DNA of 64,000 bases from Macquaria australasica (Eukaryota > Chordata > Actinopteri > Centrarchiformes > Percichthyidae): positions 1-64,000 of the forward strand of contig SEMN01000101.1 of assembly GCA_005408345.1 (NCBI GenBank). Direction: 5' to 3'. The position numbers and the translations under genes were made by a program. The notes under the pieces are model-generated. The model was not told the origin of the DNA and searched no databases. It was given only the letters and a program-made list of their open reading frames with translations. Below are positions 45,101-58,974 of the stretch, piece after piece. Positions within the stretch are counted from its first letter, which is position 1. Every line of letters begins with the position of its first letter.

Positions 45101-48100
45101 CCATGCAGTGCAGTGAAAACAGCACTGCAAGGGAATGCGTTGGTATGGCCATGTTGTTTCAGGTACCGGTGCAACGATGAACTACAATCCAGGAAGGCCG
45201 GTTTGAGTAACAGATCTGTGAGTTTAAAGGTTTATCAGGCGCTAAAACACTGCACAGAGGTTTATGATACTATGACACAGGATTTAGGATAATTATTTCA
45301 TCACCACATTTACATTAACAAGTAATCTATGGAATGTGCATTTACACATATTTGTATTTGTGTTGCAGTAAAAGTTGAACCAGGTTTAACTTTTTGCAGG
45401 ACAACCCTATTTATGTTGTTTTTGCCTCTATATGTTGGCAACCCCACTGCATAAATCATCAATCAAACCACTGAACTGAATGAGGGGGCTTCATTTTTTT
45501 TTTTCATGCAGTGCTATCTGACTAAACAAAGCCATAATGTCTCATGAAAAATGACAATTTTCTCACATCGTTAAATTGAAAAGTGATTTATTGTATTCTG
45601 AAAGGGACTGATTAGCCACAGAAATAATTGAATTTTAAATAACTTAAATTTTAACATTCGGCCTTCCAACCCTTCCAAAACAATAACTAACCACACCTTG
45701 GCTCCTTCACTCTAATTTCTGGTCAGTCTTGACCACTGACCACCCAGAGTGCTAACAGGGAGCTGACATACCCATAACCCACCTGTGCTGTAAAAATAAC
45801 CGTCTTGTCACAGCTTGTTTATGACCTCCTGTGCTCAGAATTTCAGAGGACAACTGAGGCAAGTAGGGCTTACACATGCCTGCATGCATTGCCTCAAAAA
45901 AACTCCCAAAATCTTAGAAAACTGAAGGTGAAGCCTATATCTGTAAACGGACTAAGGGCTTGAGGAATACATCCCCTTATTAGGGTCATGAGAGCTTGTG
46001 AGCAGCTGGATTTCAGGAGAATGTGTGGTGTGTTTGGAAAAAGAGTTTCGATTAGGGTAACACATGATCATATTTGCATATGAAGCTGGCCATGGGCTGA
46101 ATATCAAAATTTGTTTTTCTTCCATTTGTGATATTGAGCTCTCTTTGCATCCAGTTATCATTCATGTTGCACATATATAGATATTTGTCTTGGGGAAAGC
46201 AGCCATGACAAAGAAGGCAGGACTGGATTGTGGAGTCTGCATGATGATAGAAAAACCCCTGTGGAACTTTTTTTACACACATCAATGGGCACACATGTGG
46301 TGACACTTTTCAACATGCTAGATTGTGTCACTAAATTATTGCAGAGATTTTTTCTGGGATTGAGAGCTTCCTACTGAATTCAAGCCACTGTCACTTTCCT
46401 TTAACCATCTTGAGACAAGCAAAAATGAGCTGGAAATATCCATTTAAGAAAGGCTATGTTGTAGCAGTAAATAGGTAGAACATGGTGTGATATTAAAGTA
46501 ATACATCATTGGTAATCACTACTGACAGTAAAACAACATGGATAAAGCACATGTGATGTCACTCAAGTTCCTAAAGAGATGATTTTGAGATTTCCACTCA
46601 TCACCTTCTCTGTGGTTACTGCCACAAAAGAAAATATAAATTTGGGAAACCTATCGATCAAGCAAACAATCCCCAACACATATAACTTCAAGTCTTTTTA
46701 TCTTCCTATTGGAAGGATCATTCTCAACTCACCATGAAAATACACATTCGAAGAAGGGAAATTTACTATTTTTCCTCTCTTAAACAAATACTATGGGTTA
46801 ACAGATTGTTTTGTAGTAAAAGCTTTTGTAGTACTTTTGATGTAATCCAAGTCACAAACCCTCTTCTTTAAAGGAATAGTTCCAGCACGTAACTCCTCCT
46901 AAAACCACAAATTGCTGTTTTTACATTCCTCTTTGTGTACCGATTTAACCAGTGAGATACAACATGTTAATTAGTGAGCTTTAGAGGTGTTGGTAAGTGC
47001 ATTTTTTTCGATTTGGACAGAGACAAGCTGGCTGTACCCATTGCTTCCAGTCTTTATGCTAAGCTAGGCTAACCATGTCTCTAGCTCCATATTACACAGA
47101 GACATAAGAGTGGTACCAATCTTATTATATTTCCTTTAAAGTACTCCTTTAAAGTCATGGAACACTTGGATGCACAATAAGTGCAAAGGACATGGGCTAC
47201 ATATGTGCTTGGAAACAAGATGTGTGCCTGATCTACCTTGGATTCATTTGACAGAATTAATTAAGTAATTTGAGGGTACAAAGTACTGTTTTTAGGTATT
47301 TCGGAGCCATGACCTATTGGTCATTAGGTGAACTGCAGTTTGCAGCACCTCCACAATGTTTTCACCACTCAGGTGTGGTTGATAGTTGTTAGAAGCAGAA
47401 TTACAGTAGTGTACTGTTGTATTTCATAGAAATTTCCTCACATCACTGTGGTCAGACTTCACGCAGTTTCCTTTTAATGTCACATCTGACACATTCAAAT
47501 GTTTAGTCTAAAAGCAGGTGAACCTCTTCACCCTGTCGTCTTGTTTTACACCTGTGCTGTATTTATATGTGACTCACCGTTTAAAAGGAGTCAGCTGTTT
47601 GAATTAAAGAAGAAGTGTACATAGCACGAGTGATGTGTTTTTGACTCCCAACACCCACTGGCCTCTGTTAACCCCTGGATGCAGGCTGTGTTTTTCCAGG
47701 CAGTTTAGAGCTTTGTTCTGCTACAGGGCAGTCCACTTACTCTATTTTAACACCTTTAGTCCTGAAAACTCTGACTTTGTAAGGGACTCACTTGAATGAC
47801 AATACTAGCACCGCCCATGTGAAATGAATATGATGGGAAATGGCTGAAGGACATTCTTAGACAGAAAAGAGGCTTTAGGATGAGTACCAGGGCGGGGGAA
47901 GGAGAGGTGCACTGTCTGTAATTACATGTTTGGATGGATTTTAGTCAAGCACAGAGACTGGAAATAGAGTCCGGTCGTGTAGACAATTACAGAATAGACT
48001 ATATGTTTGTGTTTGAGAGGGATGAGGACAGCTGCATCAGGGCAACACCTGTCCAGTTGACGGTGTTTGCGTGGAGAGGATTGTAGGGAAGGACAGGGAT

Positions 48101-51100
48101 TGTATCACAATAGCAAGAAGTCAGATTACACAGTTGGACGGGTAACTTCAGCATGTAATTAAAGTCAGCCTGCTCTCCTTCGTATTGTCTGGTGGTAATT
48201 CCCATGAATAGGCAGGCACTGAAAAAATCATGGAGGAAAATAAATAAACCAGAATGGAGTGGCAAGTTGAGTAAAAGTCAATTAAATAAATTCAGAGCTT
48301 TCACATTCTCATCTGACGTTTTTTCAATTTCCACATTCCTGGTTTCTGTAAACAAATTCTAGGCCTGTTGTATCACTGAAAATAGTCTGACTTCTTAATG
48401 CTGTTAATTTAGGAAAGATGATTTGGACACAGAGACACCACAGATGACTTCTACAGTGATAGCTGCTTATACAGCCAAGTATCCCCAGGAATTACGTTCA
48501 CAATGGACTATTCTGCATCTCATGATTTACGCCCAATGCCAACATTTAGTGTCATTGCAGGAAGTAATGTGTCCTTTATGTAGTGAAGTGGAAAAGTATG
48601 TTGTGTGGATGTCAGGGTGGTGAATGGGGCTGAAGCGTGTCTGACTTTCATGCAGGAGACTGGAGTATGTGTTCTGAGTTAGAGCTACAGTTACAGTTAT
48701 TCTTTTTAACCACACTAGTACCGTGGCTCTTGGCATGGTAATGTTTGTCGGTGGGTCTGTTGGTCACCATTTGGTCCAGACTGAAATATCTCAAGTATTT
48801 GATGGATTGCCATGAAATGCTACTGATTTTGGTGATCCCCTGACTTTTCATCTAGCACCACCAGCAGGTCAAAGTTCTCAAAATCTATTATATTTTGTGC
48901 AGACATTCATGGTCCCCAGACCATGTATTCTAATTATGTTGGTGATCCCCTGACTTTTCATGAGATTGACATTTTGGGTTTTGAGTAAAATGTCTCCACA
49001 ACTGTTGGATGGATTGTAATAACTGACTTTTTATCAAGTGCCATCAAAATCTTAATGTGTCCAATACTTTGGTTTATGACCAAACACCTGCAAAACTAAT
49101 GACATTCCCATCAGCCTCAGCTGTACTATGTGTTTAAGCCTAACTAGCAAATGTTAGCATGTTAATGCGCTAAACTCAGTTCAGTCAGACAACTCACGTT
49201 TGAAATGTTTATTATAGCAGCAGAACATAGTTAGAGTTTGGCGTCTAGGCTCCAACCTCATCACTCCCTGCAGATATGTTTACATAGAGATATTGGGGAG
49301 TGATGAGCAAATATCTTAAACCCCATAGCCGGACCCTGCAGGTGGATGCTGGGGTGGTGGTGGGGCTGAAAGAACAAGCAGCAATACTGATGCAGGGCAG
49401 CAGTGGTATTTACAGGCAGAGGGAGAGATAGGAAATTTTTGCAGCTTAAATAGACCGCCAAATTGGGACGGTGTGTTTGGTAGATGGTTGTGGAGAGTGA
49501 GGCCTGTCACATGTGTAGCAATGCAGCTCGAGCTCGCAGGCGTCGCTCCATATAATAAACATGAAAAACATTATACCTGCTAAACATGAGCAGTCATTGC
49601 TAGTATATTAGAATGATGATGTTAGCATAAGCTCAAAGCACTGCTGTGTGTAAGTACAGCCTCACAAAGCTGCTAGCATGGCTATAGACTCTTAGTCCTA
49701 TCTGTTACCACAATCTTTTCATAACCTAACCATACTGTAGCTGCCATGTACAGATATGGCAGAAAGAAAGAATTTTAACAATTGTGGCATCGGCCATTAC
49801 AGAATGTAGACCTTAACTTGGGGTTTTACAGATCTGTCAATTTTCTTGATTGGCAATAAAGTTGGCATATAACTGGTCTCTTCTATGCAGGCAATTTGGC
49901 TTACAATAGGACAGAGGTGCTGTGCAGACTGAGTCAGCTGCGGTGATAGCTTTATTGCCTCTTACTCTTGACACGTACTGTCAGACAGAATAAAAACAGA
50001 ATGATGAAGTAGGTCAAATACACAATGCAGATGCAATCAATATTCTCAGAAGCTTTAAATAGGTTGGTATGAAGTAAAAAGAGAGACGGGTCGCTGTTCC
50101 AACCACTTTTCCTACTGAGGGATAAAGTCTTGAATAAAGTTATTGTAGGTAAAAGTAGGTTTGAGGGAAACAAAAACATCCTATCTGTTTCATATCTGGC
50201 TGAGACCTGAGATAGCAGCTGATCTACATTCTCTTTTTCGTATTTTGCTCCAACACATGGCTCAGTTATATTCATACTCCTGGAAGTTACATAACAATGT
50301 ATTACATTATTGAGATTCCAGGCTGCCCGGTGAGTCACTGTTTGTTCTCTTTGGTACAGGGAGTCCAGTCCACAGGTTGTTAACTGAACCCTCGGGGGGC
50401 TTTAGGAAGCAGAACGCCTTATATTCTTTAACAATGACCCAATAAAAAGCATCTAGAAACTGGGTCAGTGTAGGACAGTTTAACTGTCAGATACTGTCTG
50501 GGTCAACAGACTTCGACACACAGGCTGACAGCCATAAATATTCTGGCAGGGTCATTTTACAGTTTACCTGCTTGTTAGTACATGTTCAGCTGTAAGAAAG
50601 ATAGGTATCTGTAGTGCAACAGTGTCTCACCAGTTGTTTCATTGACTTATGCTCATCCCTCACAGTCAGAAAACCTATTGATGTCAGATTTTTCTGTCAG
50701 TGTTCCATGGTGGAAGCAAGGGTGGATCACTGCCTCAGGGGCCTCATTCTTGACTGACTGAAGGCCACTTGTAGTCAGGTGTCCCTGGGTAAAGTGGAGA
50801 CCATCACAAAAACAAAAATGTGGGTGTAAAAGAATCGCTTGAATCTCAGTGTATAAATGATGCCACAGTAGTAAGTCAGGAGTGTTGTCTGGGTCTTTGG
50901 CCATCAGGTGCCCTAAAGAACAAACTCATTTTACAATGTATCAAAAATAATACAGGCCCAAAGGTGAGGTTTGTATAGCAGCTTGCAGTTTTCTTGAAGA
51001 AAGAAGATAAAAAATAAACTATACATCATCTTTTTTAAATATTTAAGGCTCTCCCTTGAATGTGGGCTGTGTACATGAAAGGCATATAGTGTTGTACTGT

Positions 51101-54100
51101 AATTACATCTTGGGCCTTTAGCATTTGTTGTGTTAGAAGCTACTCTGACACCAAAAAATGACGTCTATGTACTACAAAATGGTTTTACCAAATACATTTT
51201 GAAGGAATTATGATTGCTGTCTGGATTATGTCCACTGGCAATGATTCTCCCAGTCTATAAAGTGCTATGTTTTTGTACAAAGATCAAGACTTTGACACAG
51301 GAGACCTGGGTTTGTGTCTTGTGTCAAATGTGTGGTTAGGTTTGGGTTCATTTGGTCAGGGTCAGGCAAGATTGTAGTTTTGCTTAAAGTCAACACGTCT
51401 TGTGTCACAATTCATTTTTTATATATTTAACTAAGACCACAATTTCAAGATCCAAGGTTTTTTCCCCTAACCTTAACCAAGTTGCCTACAAATAACCATA
51501 CAAACATTAATCATGCTTTAGTTGCTATACAAGAGGATATTATAGGGAAAACAAATGAAATATGTTGATAATGACCATTTTACAAATACGGTCACTATGA
51601 ACATTTTGCGACTTTTGCAAATATGTAATAAAAAAATGTAATTCAGTAGTATATAAATGTTATTTCTAGGAGACAGGGTTGATTGGAAGGTAACACAAAT
51701 GACACATATTTGCCACAGTAAAAAGCGAGGCTGTGGATGAATATCATCAGTTTCTACTCACTTGACATAACTGGTTGGTTAGTGGTTAGTTTAGGTTCAC
51801 CAGTAATGTATAACTGGTAAGGTAGTGTTAGGCTTAAGTAATGTTGTTGTGGTTGCCTGCAATTTAATATATTTGATGCAGCATGGTTAAAGTGTTGGAA
51901 CTATGTTGAGGTGTCCTGATGTTTTCAGACATGTGTCAGCAAGTCTGTTCTGACTGTGCTATTAAGGGCCCAGGGGTGTCCTCCAAGGGTATAATTTCCA
52001 CTGTGGATGGTGGTGACATGTCCCCCTCACTTTTCAAAATCCTATTTTGACTTCTTACTGAAGTCTCTCTAAACATTGTGCAGCCATCACAGTCCAGATG
52101 AGAGAAAATCTTAGTTGATAAAAATGTTTCTACACTTTCTCCTGTCCTGATCGTGTTGGGTCATGTTGTGCCTTAAGTCTGTCTTTTGATTGGCCTGTTT
52201 TGTGTGGACTTCATCAAGTGAGGACAGCGAATCGAGCTGTTTTTCGTACTTATGTGGTGGACAACAGTCACCATCTCACTGGGTCTGTATCACTCCCGTC
52301 ATGCACACTCGCATCATTCCATCAGATTCCAATATTCCCGGGAATTCCTACTACAATTAAATTAACCTTTACTGATATCAGACTTGCTAGAATTGCTAGA
52401 TTTGGCCATACATAAGCACTGCATAAACTTCAGAACTTTTAAAAAGGTTTTTTGCTTTTGTTTAACCACGAATGTTATATACAACATTAAGGGGCCTGAT
52501 TTTAAGAAAACAGACCTTGTTTAACATGGTAAGGGACCTAGTTGAGAGCCTTTAGAAGCTGATATGGCACAACCAAACACTGTACTATCAGTGTTTTGCC
52601 AGATCTACTCCTATTCAACAATAGGATTATCAAAACAATGGTCAATTTCTATGAACTGTGGGTGTGTTGCTGTTTTGCTGAGCAATTGACTTTGAAATTA
52701 AGACAAGATGTTTTCTGAGGAATATCTTCTGTATATAAGCTGTATATAAATGGAAAACAACCTGTTTTTTCATTGATTTGATGTACTTGCAATTCATCAA
52801 AAGCAAATATTTTGTTGTTTTGTATTGGCCCAATTTAAACATATTTCACATTTTGAGATTTTCAGTTTCAGTAGCAATCAAAGTTGAAAACCCAGTTCCA
52901 GAATCAGAATCAGAATCAGATTTATTGCCAAGTAGGTTTATATCTATGGTTTTCACATACAAGGAATTTGCTTTGGTGTATTGGTGCATAAATAAGCATA
53001 GTAAAGAAAACAAAATACAGATATATAAAATAAAGCCACTAAAAAGCAAGTACTGTAAAAAGCAAGCCAAGAATACAAATATAAAATAGAGAAATTAGCA
53101 ATAAAAAATGTGAAGAAATATAAAATAAAATAGAATAAGATAAAAACTGTACAATAATATGAAAAAGGAGAGCTGTACATTTTGTGCAGGATGTGCAAAA
53201 TATTAACTGATGGATGTGCAAAAGTTCACAGTATGCAGTGTACAAAGATTATTGTCTAAGAGCTATGCGTTAATGTAAGGCACTGAGTCTTGAGGCTTAA
53301 TCCAATCAGCTAACATCCTGTTTCTAACTAATTACTTGTGAATCATTCATCATTCAGTGAAGGCGTCCACCCATCACAATCACACATCCCCTCTGCCTCA
53401 TCTAAACCACACAGACCCACTCTACCTCCTGAGCCACAGCCGCCCAAGCTAAAGACATCCACTTCGGTTCAAATTCTCACAACATGCTTTGGAGAACATT
53501 CCACTCCAAGGACTCCCTCCTCCAAAGTTCCCCTCAGAGAGGATAAAAGCGTCAGATTTACCACTTCAAAGAACTTTTAATCTCATATTTGCCTTGGCAA
53601 GATCTCCAATTCACCCTGCAGGAAGTCACCCAATCTCCACTATTGTTAAGGTGGGATCTAGCACTCTGGAATTATATTCTTCCAAAATGGCCCTTAGCTG
53701 CAATTCTATTTCAAGCACTTGACTAAACAAATATAACAACCCCTAAGCTTAATCAGGGCCCCTGCATTTCCCTGGGGAAAGAGGGAATGCATTTTGTCTT
53801 TTCTCTTAAAAAGGTTGGAAGGGAGGAAACAGTGTCATTTGATTGACAGAGAGACATATCAAATTCACACAGTGAGAAAGAGGGGAGGACACATGTGACT
53901 GCTCCCTGTAATGGTCTTAACTGGAGCTTCAGATCAAAGCTGGACAGTCAGGTAGGGGACACTTTCAAATTGTATGGGCCCTGTGGTATTTGAGTTAAAG
54001 AATGCAGGATTACATAAACACCAGTCCTCGGGTTTCACTCAAGCATCCAGTCGTATCTATAGATGTACTTTTTGATGGAGTATATGGGCCATTCATGGTC

Positions 54101-57100
54101 AAAAGACTGGATCCAGTCCAGAATTATCCAATTGATGTTTACAGAATGGCTGAAATACCTGCACTTCTACAGTCTTTCATTTTGTTCTTAAAATGCTTTT
54201 AAAATGAATTATGGTTGTACATCAGTCAGGTATTATATAATCTGGCAATCGTTGAAATACCTTAAGTCAAGCAAATCCACTCTCTGGCATCCCTATCCTA
54301 CACTTTAAGTTTGGCTTAAGCTCAGGTATTTCAAGGTCTTTTGTTTCCCTTGAGGCATATTGGCAGCCCAGGTATGCAGATTCAAGACGCGAGAACTTTA
54401 TTTGCCACGTGTGCATGTACGATGTACACTGAAATGAAAAATGGCAATGCCCACAGAGATAGCACAGAACACAGAACAAAAAGCAACCAAAACTATACAA
54501 AAGAAATTACAATATTTACAACAATATTGATATATACATTAATATATTAAGGAGGAAGTTGGGTGACACTGCTGTAGAGCCACAATGTACACAGAAAGAC
54601 AGGAGTTTGGGATAATGAATAGGTCAACAAAACCTGGGAATTTAACATGGGAGAATACTGCTTGTCTCATGTTTTATTTTTATTTATCAGTCATTGTTAG
54701 TTTCTTTTGACTCTGACCACAATCGTTCCCGAACCTTAACCAAGTACATATTTTTTTTATCCATGGCGATGAACCTGAGTAGTTATTTTAACCGATCCAT
54801 GATTTTTACCTAACCAAGTCAAAGTGCTGTAGGCACTCAAGATGAATGCAACAGCTTGAGCTTGCCTAATTTGAGCCAGTTTCTTTCATCAGCTGATCTA
54901 CATCTAGTTTGAAAAGTTTGATTTTTATTATTCTGCTTGATCTTTTCTGCCGAACATTTTCCCCGTACAGAAAATAACAGTTTGCTCCTTGCTATGGATC
55001 AGGCTGAGGTGTCCCTACAAACAATCTGGGACGCCATTCAACAGATCAAAGTTGAAATGATGGCTCATTTTGACTCAAAAATTGAGACCATTCAAACTGC
55101 TCTGAACCACATTCAGGGATCTTTATCTTCACTGTGTGAGCAAGTCTCAGAGATCGACACATGGTGAGTTCTAATGAAGATAACACTGATGACCTGACAA
55201 AACATGTGCAAACACTCGAAAAGGACAATGCCTACCTGAAGGATAAAGTTGATGATGCTGAGAACAGAAGTCGGTCATCTAACCTTCGTTTTATTAATAT
55301 CCCTGAACAAACTGAAGGAAGAGACACGAGCGCCTTCTTGAACCAGCGGATCCCACTACTTCTTGGCAAAAAGAACTTTTCCACTGTGCCAGTCATCGAA
55401 AGGGCTCACTGCTCTCTCACCTTCAGCTCCAACACCAGATATGCTCCTAGACCCAGCCTGGTCAAGTTCTTACATTTCCAGGACAAAGTGACGATTTTAC
55501 ATCTGGCCAGGGAGAGAAGGGAGCTCACCTATATGGGCACTCGAGTCCATATATATCCCAACTTCAGTGCTGGTTTGATCAATAAACGTCGTCAGTTTGA
55601 TGCTGTCAAAAAGAAACTGCATAGCGCTGATATCAAATACTCTCTGCTGTATCCTTGTATGCTAAGAGTGATGGTGGGGGGAAAGCCAAAAGTGTTCTGC
55701 TGTCCCAAGGAAGCTGAGACCTTTTTTCGAGACCTCTCCTTCTCCTCCAGACAGTATTGTGAGTAGATTATCCTGCAAGTTGCCAATCTCCTAGTTTTGT
55801 TTGCTTGACTGGATCACGTCACGTAACTGGAATATTGACTATGTTATTTAAAGTAACTTCAGCAAATTCTCTCTGTTCTGTTATTTGCAAACAATAACTT
55901 TATTGTTAACTTTATTTTGGCTAGCCTACTATGTGATAACGGCATGGTGTGTGAGTCAATGTTTGCCGAAAACTGTGACGCCGGTGGCATCAGTTCTAGT
56001 CATGGAATGTCATGATGCAATGTCGTAGGCTAACCATTGTCATAAAACCATGGAATACTCATCATTTGCTCATTTCTGCCTCTTGAATTTAACTGACTTA
56101 GAATAAGTTGGGCGCTCCCTTTGTTCCCATATAAGCAATGTAGCAGTCTGAGCCTGTGGTTATTTGTTCTATTTTAGTTAACCTGCCACTCACTTCTTTT
56201 ATGTATTTGTGGGTGTGTATGTGTGGTGTTTGTCTGTCTGTGTCTGTCTGCCCTGCTTGCTCTTGCTATGCTATATGTAAGTTAAAAGAAAGCCACTTGC
56301 TGCTCATGTCATAATGTATCCCCTTGCAGATTTATTTAACTTGTCTCTGTCTACTTGTTCAATCCCCCCCGTATGGAAATGTGCCAGAGTTACCCCTCTT
56401 TTCAAAGGTGGAGACCCATCTGCTGTGAATAATTACTGACCAATTCCTATTATTTGTACTATTTCTAGCATCTTTGAGAAACTTAATTTTAATCAATTAT
56501 CACACTACATCTGTTCAATATTGTATCTCCATCCCAATCAGGTTTTAGACCAAATTTTTACTTCTAAAATTTACTAATGATGTGTTCTCATCCTTTGATA
56601 AAGGCCAACTCTCAGGTGCAATTTTTTTATCCATCTTTCCAAGATTTTTAATATGGTTGATCACTACATCCTCCTTGATAAGCTCTATTCTATTGGTTTA
56701 AATCAAAATGCTCTCTTCTGGTTTAATACCTGTCTTCAAAATAGGCATCAATGTGTTGTCAGTGTTCTCAATCTGACTATTTAATTGTTGAAAAGGGTGC
56801 TCCACAAGGTTCCATCTTGGGACCACTTCTTTTCTCTATTTTTATTAGACTTACTTCAAATATGCTCATATTGTCTTGTTAATCTTTATGCTGATGATTT
56901 TCATTTCTAACTCTGATATATTACAAATCCAGAATTCTTTACAGTTTGATTTTAACTTGGTACAAAACTAGTTTCATAACAACAAACTTGTATTAAATAA
57001 GAAGAAGTCCTGCAGCATGGTGTTTGGTACGCAACATAGTTGTTCGTATCCCTTTGATCTGCATAACAATTTTGATGATGGGTTACCCCTTGAGAAAGTT

Positions 57101-58941
57101 GATTTGTTCAAATATCTTTGACTTTGGATTGACCCTAAGATCTCCTTTAAGCCCCACATTGATTTTATTATAAAAAGAAAGTATGGTTGTCCGAGTTCAC
57201 TTTATCGTTATCATTTCAAGTCAGAAAAAAAGAAATTCTCAGTTGATACTACCTATTTTGATTATGCTAACATGTCTATCAGAACACCTCCAACACTTAT
57301 CACAGGCCCCTTAATGTTGTATATAATACTCTATGTAGATTTGTTTGAGGTGCCCATATATAACTCACCATTGTTTCATGTATGAATAGCTTAATTGGTT
57401 GCAGCCTTAATCCAGAAGGCAATTTCACTGGGTTCATTTCATCTTAAAATGTGTTTATTTTAATTGTCCTTCCTATTTGAAACAGTTTCTGGTTCCATGT
57501 AGATCTTCATATCCACTCAGACATATGCAATATCCCTTTTTCTTTGCCCACAGAATTCAGACGCAGGTCATTCCAATACAAAGCTCCATCCGAGTGGAAT
57601 AATCTTCCTCTTTTTCTGAGATCTATTACCTCTTTCTGCTGCTTCAGGACATCTTTTTTTTTCTCATTAAAATTGTTTTTTGTTTTATTGTTTGCAATTG
57701 TTTTAATATCTGAGTCATTGTATCCATTTTTTTGTATAACAGCTGAGGTCTTGGGGTGTGGATGGAAGAGGGTGAGCGAGCTGCTTGTATCTGTGTATTT
57801 GCAGATATAACCAGTTTGTTACGTAATGCATTTTATTTTGTATTGAAAATGAGATGCTACATCTCAAGGGGCTATCCTTTCAATAAATTCAAATTAAAAT
57901 AAATTAAAAAAAAGTATTTTTTGTCCATAAACCTAACCAAACCTTAACCATAGCTGTGTCAAATCAGAAAACACTTAATTCTGTTATGGTTTTTGAAGGC
58001 TAAGTCATCCTGCCAATAAAGACATCAGATCAGAAAAGAAAAGTGCTTAGGCAATTACCAACAACGTATTACTGAAGGACTTGTTGAGATGGGGCTGCTA
58101 GAATAAATGTATATTTCTTTGTTTAACAGGGAAAGGAGACAGAGATGCGGTACTGGACAGTGAGGTTGTCCTTACAAAAATGAAGCTCTTCAGCAACTTC
58201 CACGAGAAGTTCCTGATGGCCGACGACTCCGTGTCCACCATCTCCACAGTGTCAGTTATGGAGCAGGACATCTCGAACCCCACCAAAGCCTCAGAGGTGA
58301 ATTCACATCTTGATGAGAAGTCCGGACAGCCTCGGATGGAGTCCAGCTCAGACTACCTGTCTGCCATTTTCTCAGATTCTCAGCTGCCGAGGTTGTACAA
58401 GTTTGAGTCAGAGGACTCTGGAGTGGAGCTGCCCAGTGGAGCTAACTCTCCATCCACCCCAAAAGGCTCTGAACATAGTTTCTTGGTCCACAGTCGAGAG
58501 TCCTCCTGCGACTCCTGCAACTTAAACTCTGACCCTACCACTCTCCCTGATAAATTTGTCACATATGCACAGAGCTCTGAGATTAAACAGCCAGAGGACT
58601 CAGTGGATAATAGTCTGATTACTGCAGTGAATACTCAGGACAATGTGTTCATAAACTCAGAGGAACTCTGTTCTTCAGCTTTGAGAGTAGAACTGCACAT
58701 AGGTGAGGACACGGATAGGGATCAGTGTAGGGCTTCAGGAATCAGCCCTGAAGGAGATGAGGAGATGTCTGGACAGCTCAAGGAAAACAGTGTTGTAGAG
58801 GACATGAGGCCTGGGAAGCAATCCTCAACAGGAGCCTGTGATGACACGATGGGCAATGACTTTGAGCCAGAGCCTATATGGATGAGTGCCACCAGTGACA
58901 GCCTGAAGGAGTACATGGATGAATGCTGCAGACTTAGCGAG
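39191..58941 (+). CDS. Unrecognised host gene, first two coding exons (partial)
   Basis: Exon A is 39175-39269, with ATG at 39191; it encodes 26 residues, basic and tryptophan-containing (starts MSVKGKKARL, ends LAPWRK). Exon B is 58130-58941, giving about 270 residues, acidic and Ser-rich (ADDSVSTISTVSVMEQD, ESSSDYLSAIFSDSQLPRLY, ESEDSGVELPSGANSPSTP). The donor AAG|GTACAG and acceptor ACAG|GG fit in phase 1, so the frame continues. Exon B ends at a GAG|GTAAG donor in phase 0, so more exons lie beyond 64 kb. No domain, signal peptide or membrane segment is seen; the Ser/Asp/Glu clusters suggest a disordered, phosphorylated protein (inference). I do not know the family. The intron is 18.9 kb, full of repeats. 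Confidence 0.7.
39270..40479. other. Intron, no gene seen
   Basis: The first part of the 18.9-kb intron; AT-rich and without coding similarity. 39540-39700 lacks recognisable repeats. Confidence 0.4.
40480..41345. repeat. Three diverged copies of a dispersed repeat
   Basis: Blocks at about 40490-40650, 40808-40975 and 41230-41345 share, in order: 'aaaaccaaaac', 'gctaaaag', 'aaaagct', 'tctctgtgg', 'cactacgagc', 'cacctttcacac' and 'gtcatttgatccattgttaatata'. All three are in the same orientation, spaced 320-420 bases apart. The family is unknown to me by name. Confidence 0.6.
41346..46860. other. Intron, no gene seen
   Basis: A long AT-rich stretch. A hAT-like end (CAGTGGTTCTCAAA) occurs near 44229 without a matching partner. 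Several open frames of 60-100 codons show no family resemblance. Confidence 0.4.
46865..47135 (-). repeat. Dispersed fish repeat ('gctaagctaggctaa' type)
   Basis: Read on minus it contains 'ttagcctagcttagcataaagactgg' and ends 'gtgctggaactattcctt', the ending also seen at 22930-22957. It is a common non-coding fish repeat, name not recalled. Confidence 0.55.
47136..48689. other. Intron, no gene seen
   Basis: AT-rich sequence without recognised repeats or coding similarity. Confidence 0.4.
48690..49745 (+). repeat. Dispersed repeat rich in 'ttagcatg', split by unrelated sequence
   Basis: The left half (about 48740-49180) runs through 'tctgttggtcacc', 'gatggattgccatgaaat' and 'aaatgttagcatgttaa' to 'gcgctaaactcag'. 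It resumes at about 49556 with 'aaacattatacctgctaaacat', 'gctcaaagcactgctgtg' and 'cctcacaaagctgctagcatgg'. The 375 bases between belong to something else. The same family lies inverted at 60885. Confidence 0.6.
49746..52880. other. Intron, no gene seen
   Basis: AT-rich. No repeat family, RNA gene or coding segment could be supported. Confidence 0.4.
52890..53200 (-). mobile_element. LINE/SINE 3' tail fragment
   Basis: Begins with repeated GAATCA units and 'tttattgccaagtaggtttata...cacatacaaggaatttg', the inverted form of a LINE 3' end also seen at 35650-35710. The rest is AT-rich; no coding part remains. Confidence 0.5.
54385..54560 (-). mobile_element. LINE 3' tail fragment
   Basis: 'ctttatttgccacgtgtgcatgtacgatgtacactgaaatg' resembles the inverted 3' end of a common fish LINE. 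Non-coding, with uncertain limits. Confidence 0.4.
54937..55766 (+). pseudogene. L1-type LINE ORF1 protein (RNA-binding chaperone), frameshifted
   Basis: A coiled-coil part (MDQAEVSLQTIWDAIQQIK onward, then LEKDNAYLKDKVDDAENRSR) is followed by the RRM-like core (SNLRFINIPEQ) and a C-terminal domain (VTILHLARERREL, LINKRRQFDAVKK, YPCMLRVM). This is the layout of L1/Tx1 ORF1p, which coats the LINE RNA. The two halves lie in different frames, meeting at about 55160, so one indel has occurred. The L1 ORF2 was not recognised downstream. Confidence 0.8.
56335..57915 (+). pseudogene. Degenerate LINE reverse transcriptase with A-rich tail
   Basis: Frames from 56335 read like VWKCARVTPLFKGGDPSAVNNY, FNMVDHYILLDKLYSIG, a PQGS-like HKVPSWD and LYADDFHF, then at 57544 FRRRSFQYKAPSEWNNLPLFLRS. 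There are many stops and frame changes. The ending 'ggggctatcctttcaataaattc' plus an A-run is a LINE-style 3' end. The protein resembles CR1/jockey-type RT rather than L1, so it need not belong with the ORF1 upstream. Confidence 0.65.
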
Positions 58942-58974
58942 GTAAGAAGAACATCATGTCTTAACATCCATTGA

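Noticed and set aside
53338..53722. Two overlapping Ser/Pro-rich frames
   Set aside because: No family resemblance and no splice or start context; probably chance frames in intron sequence.
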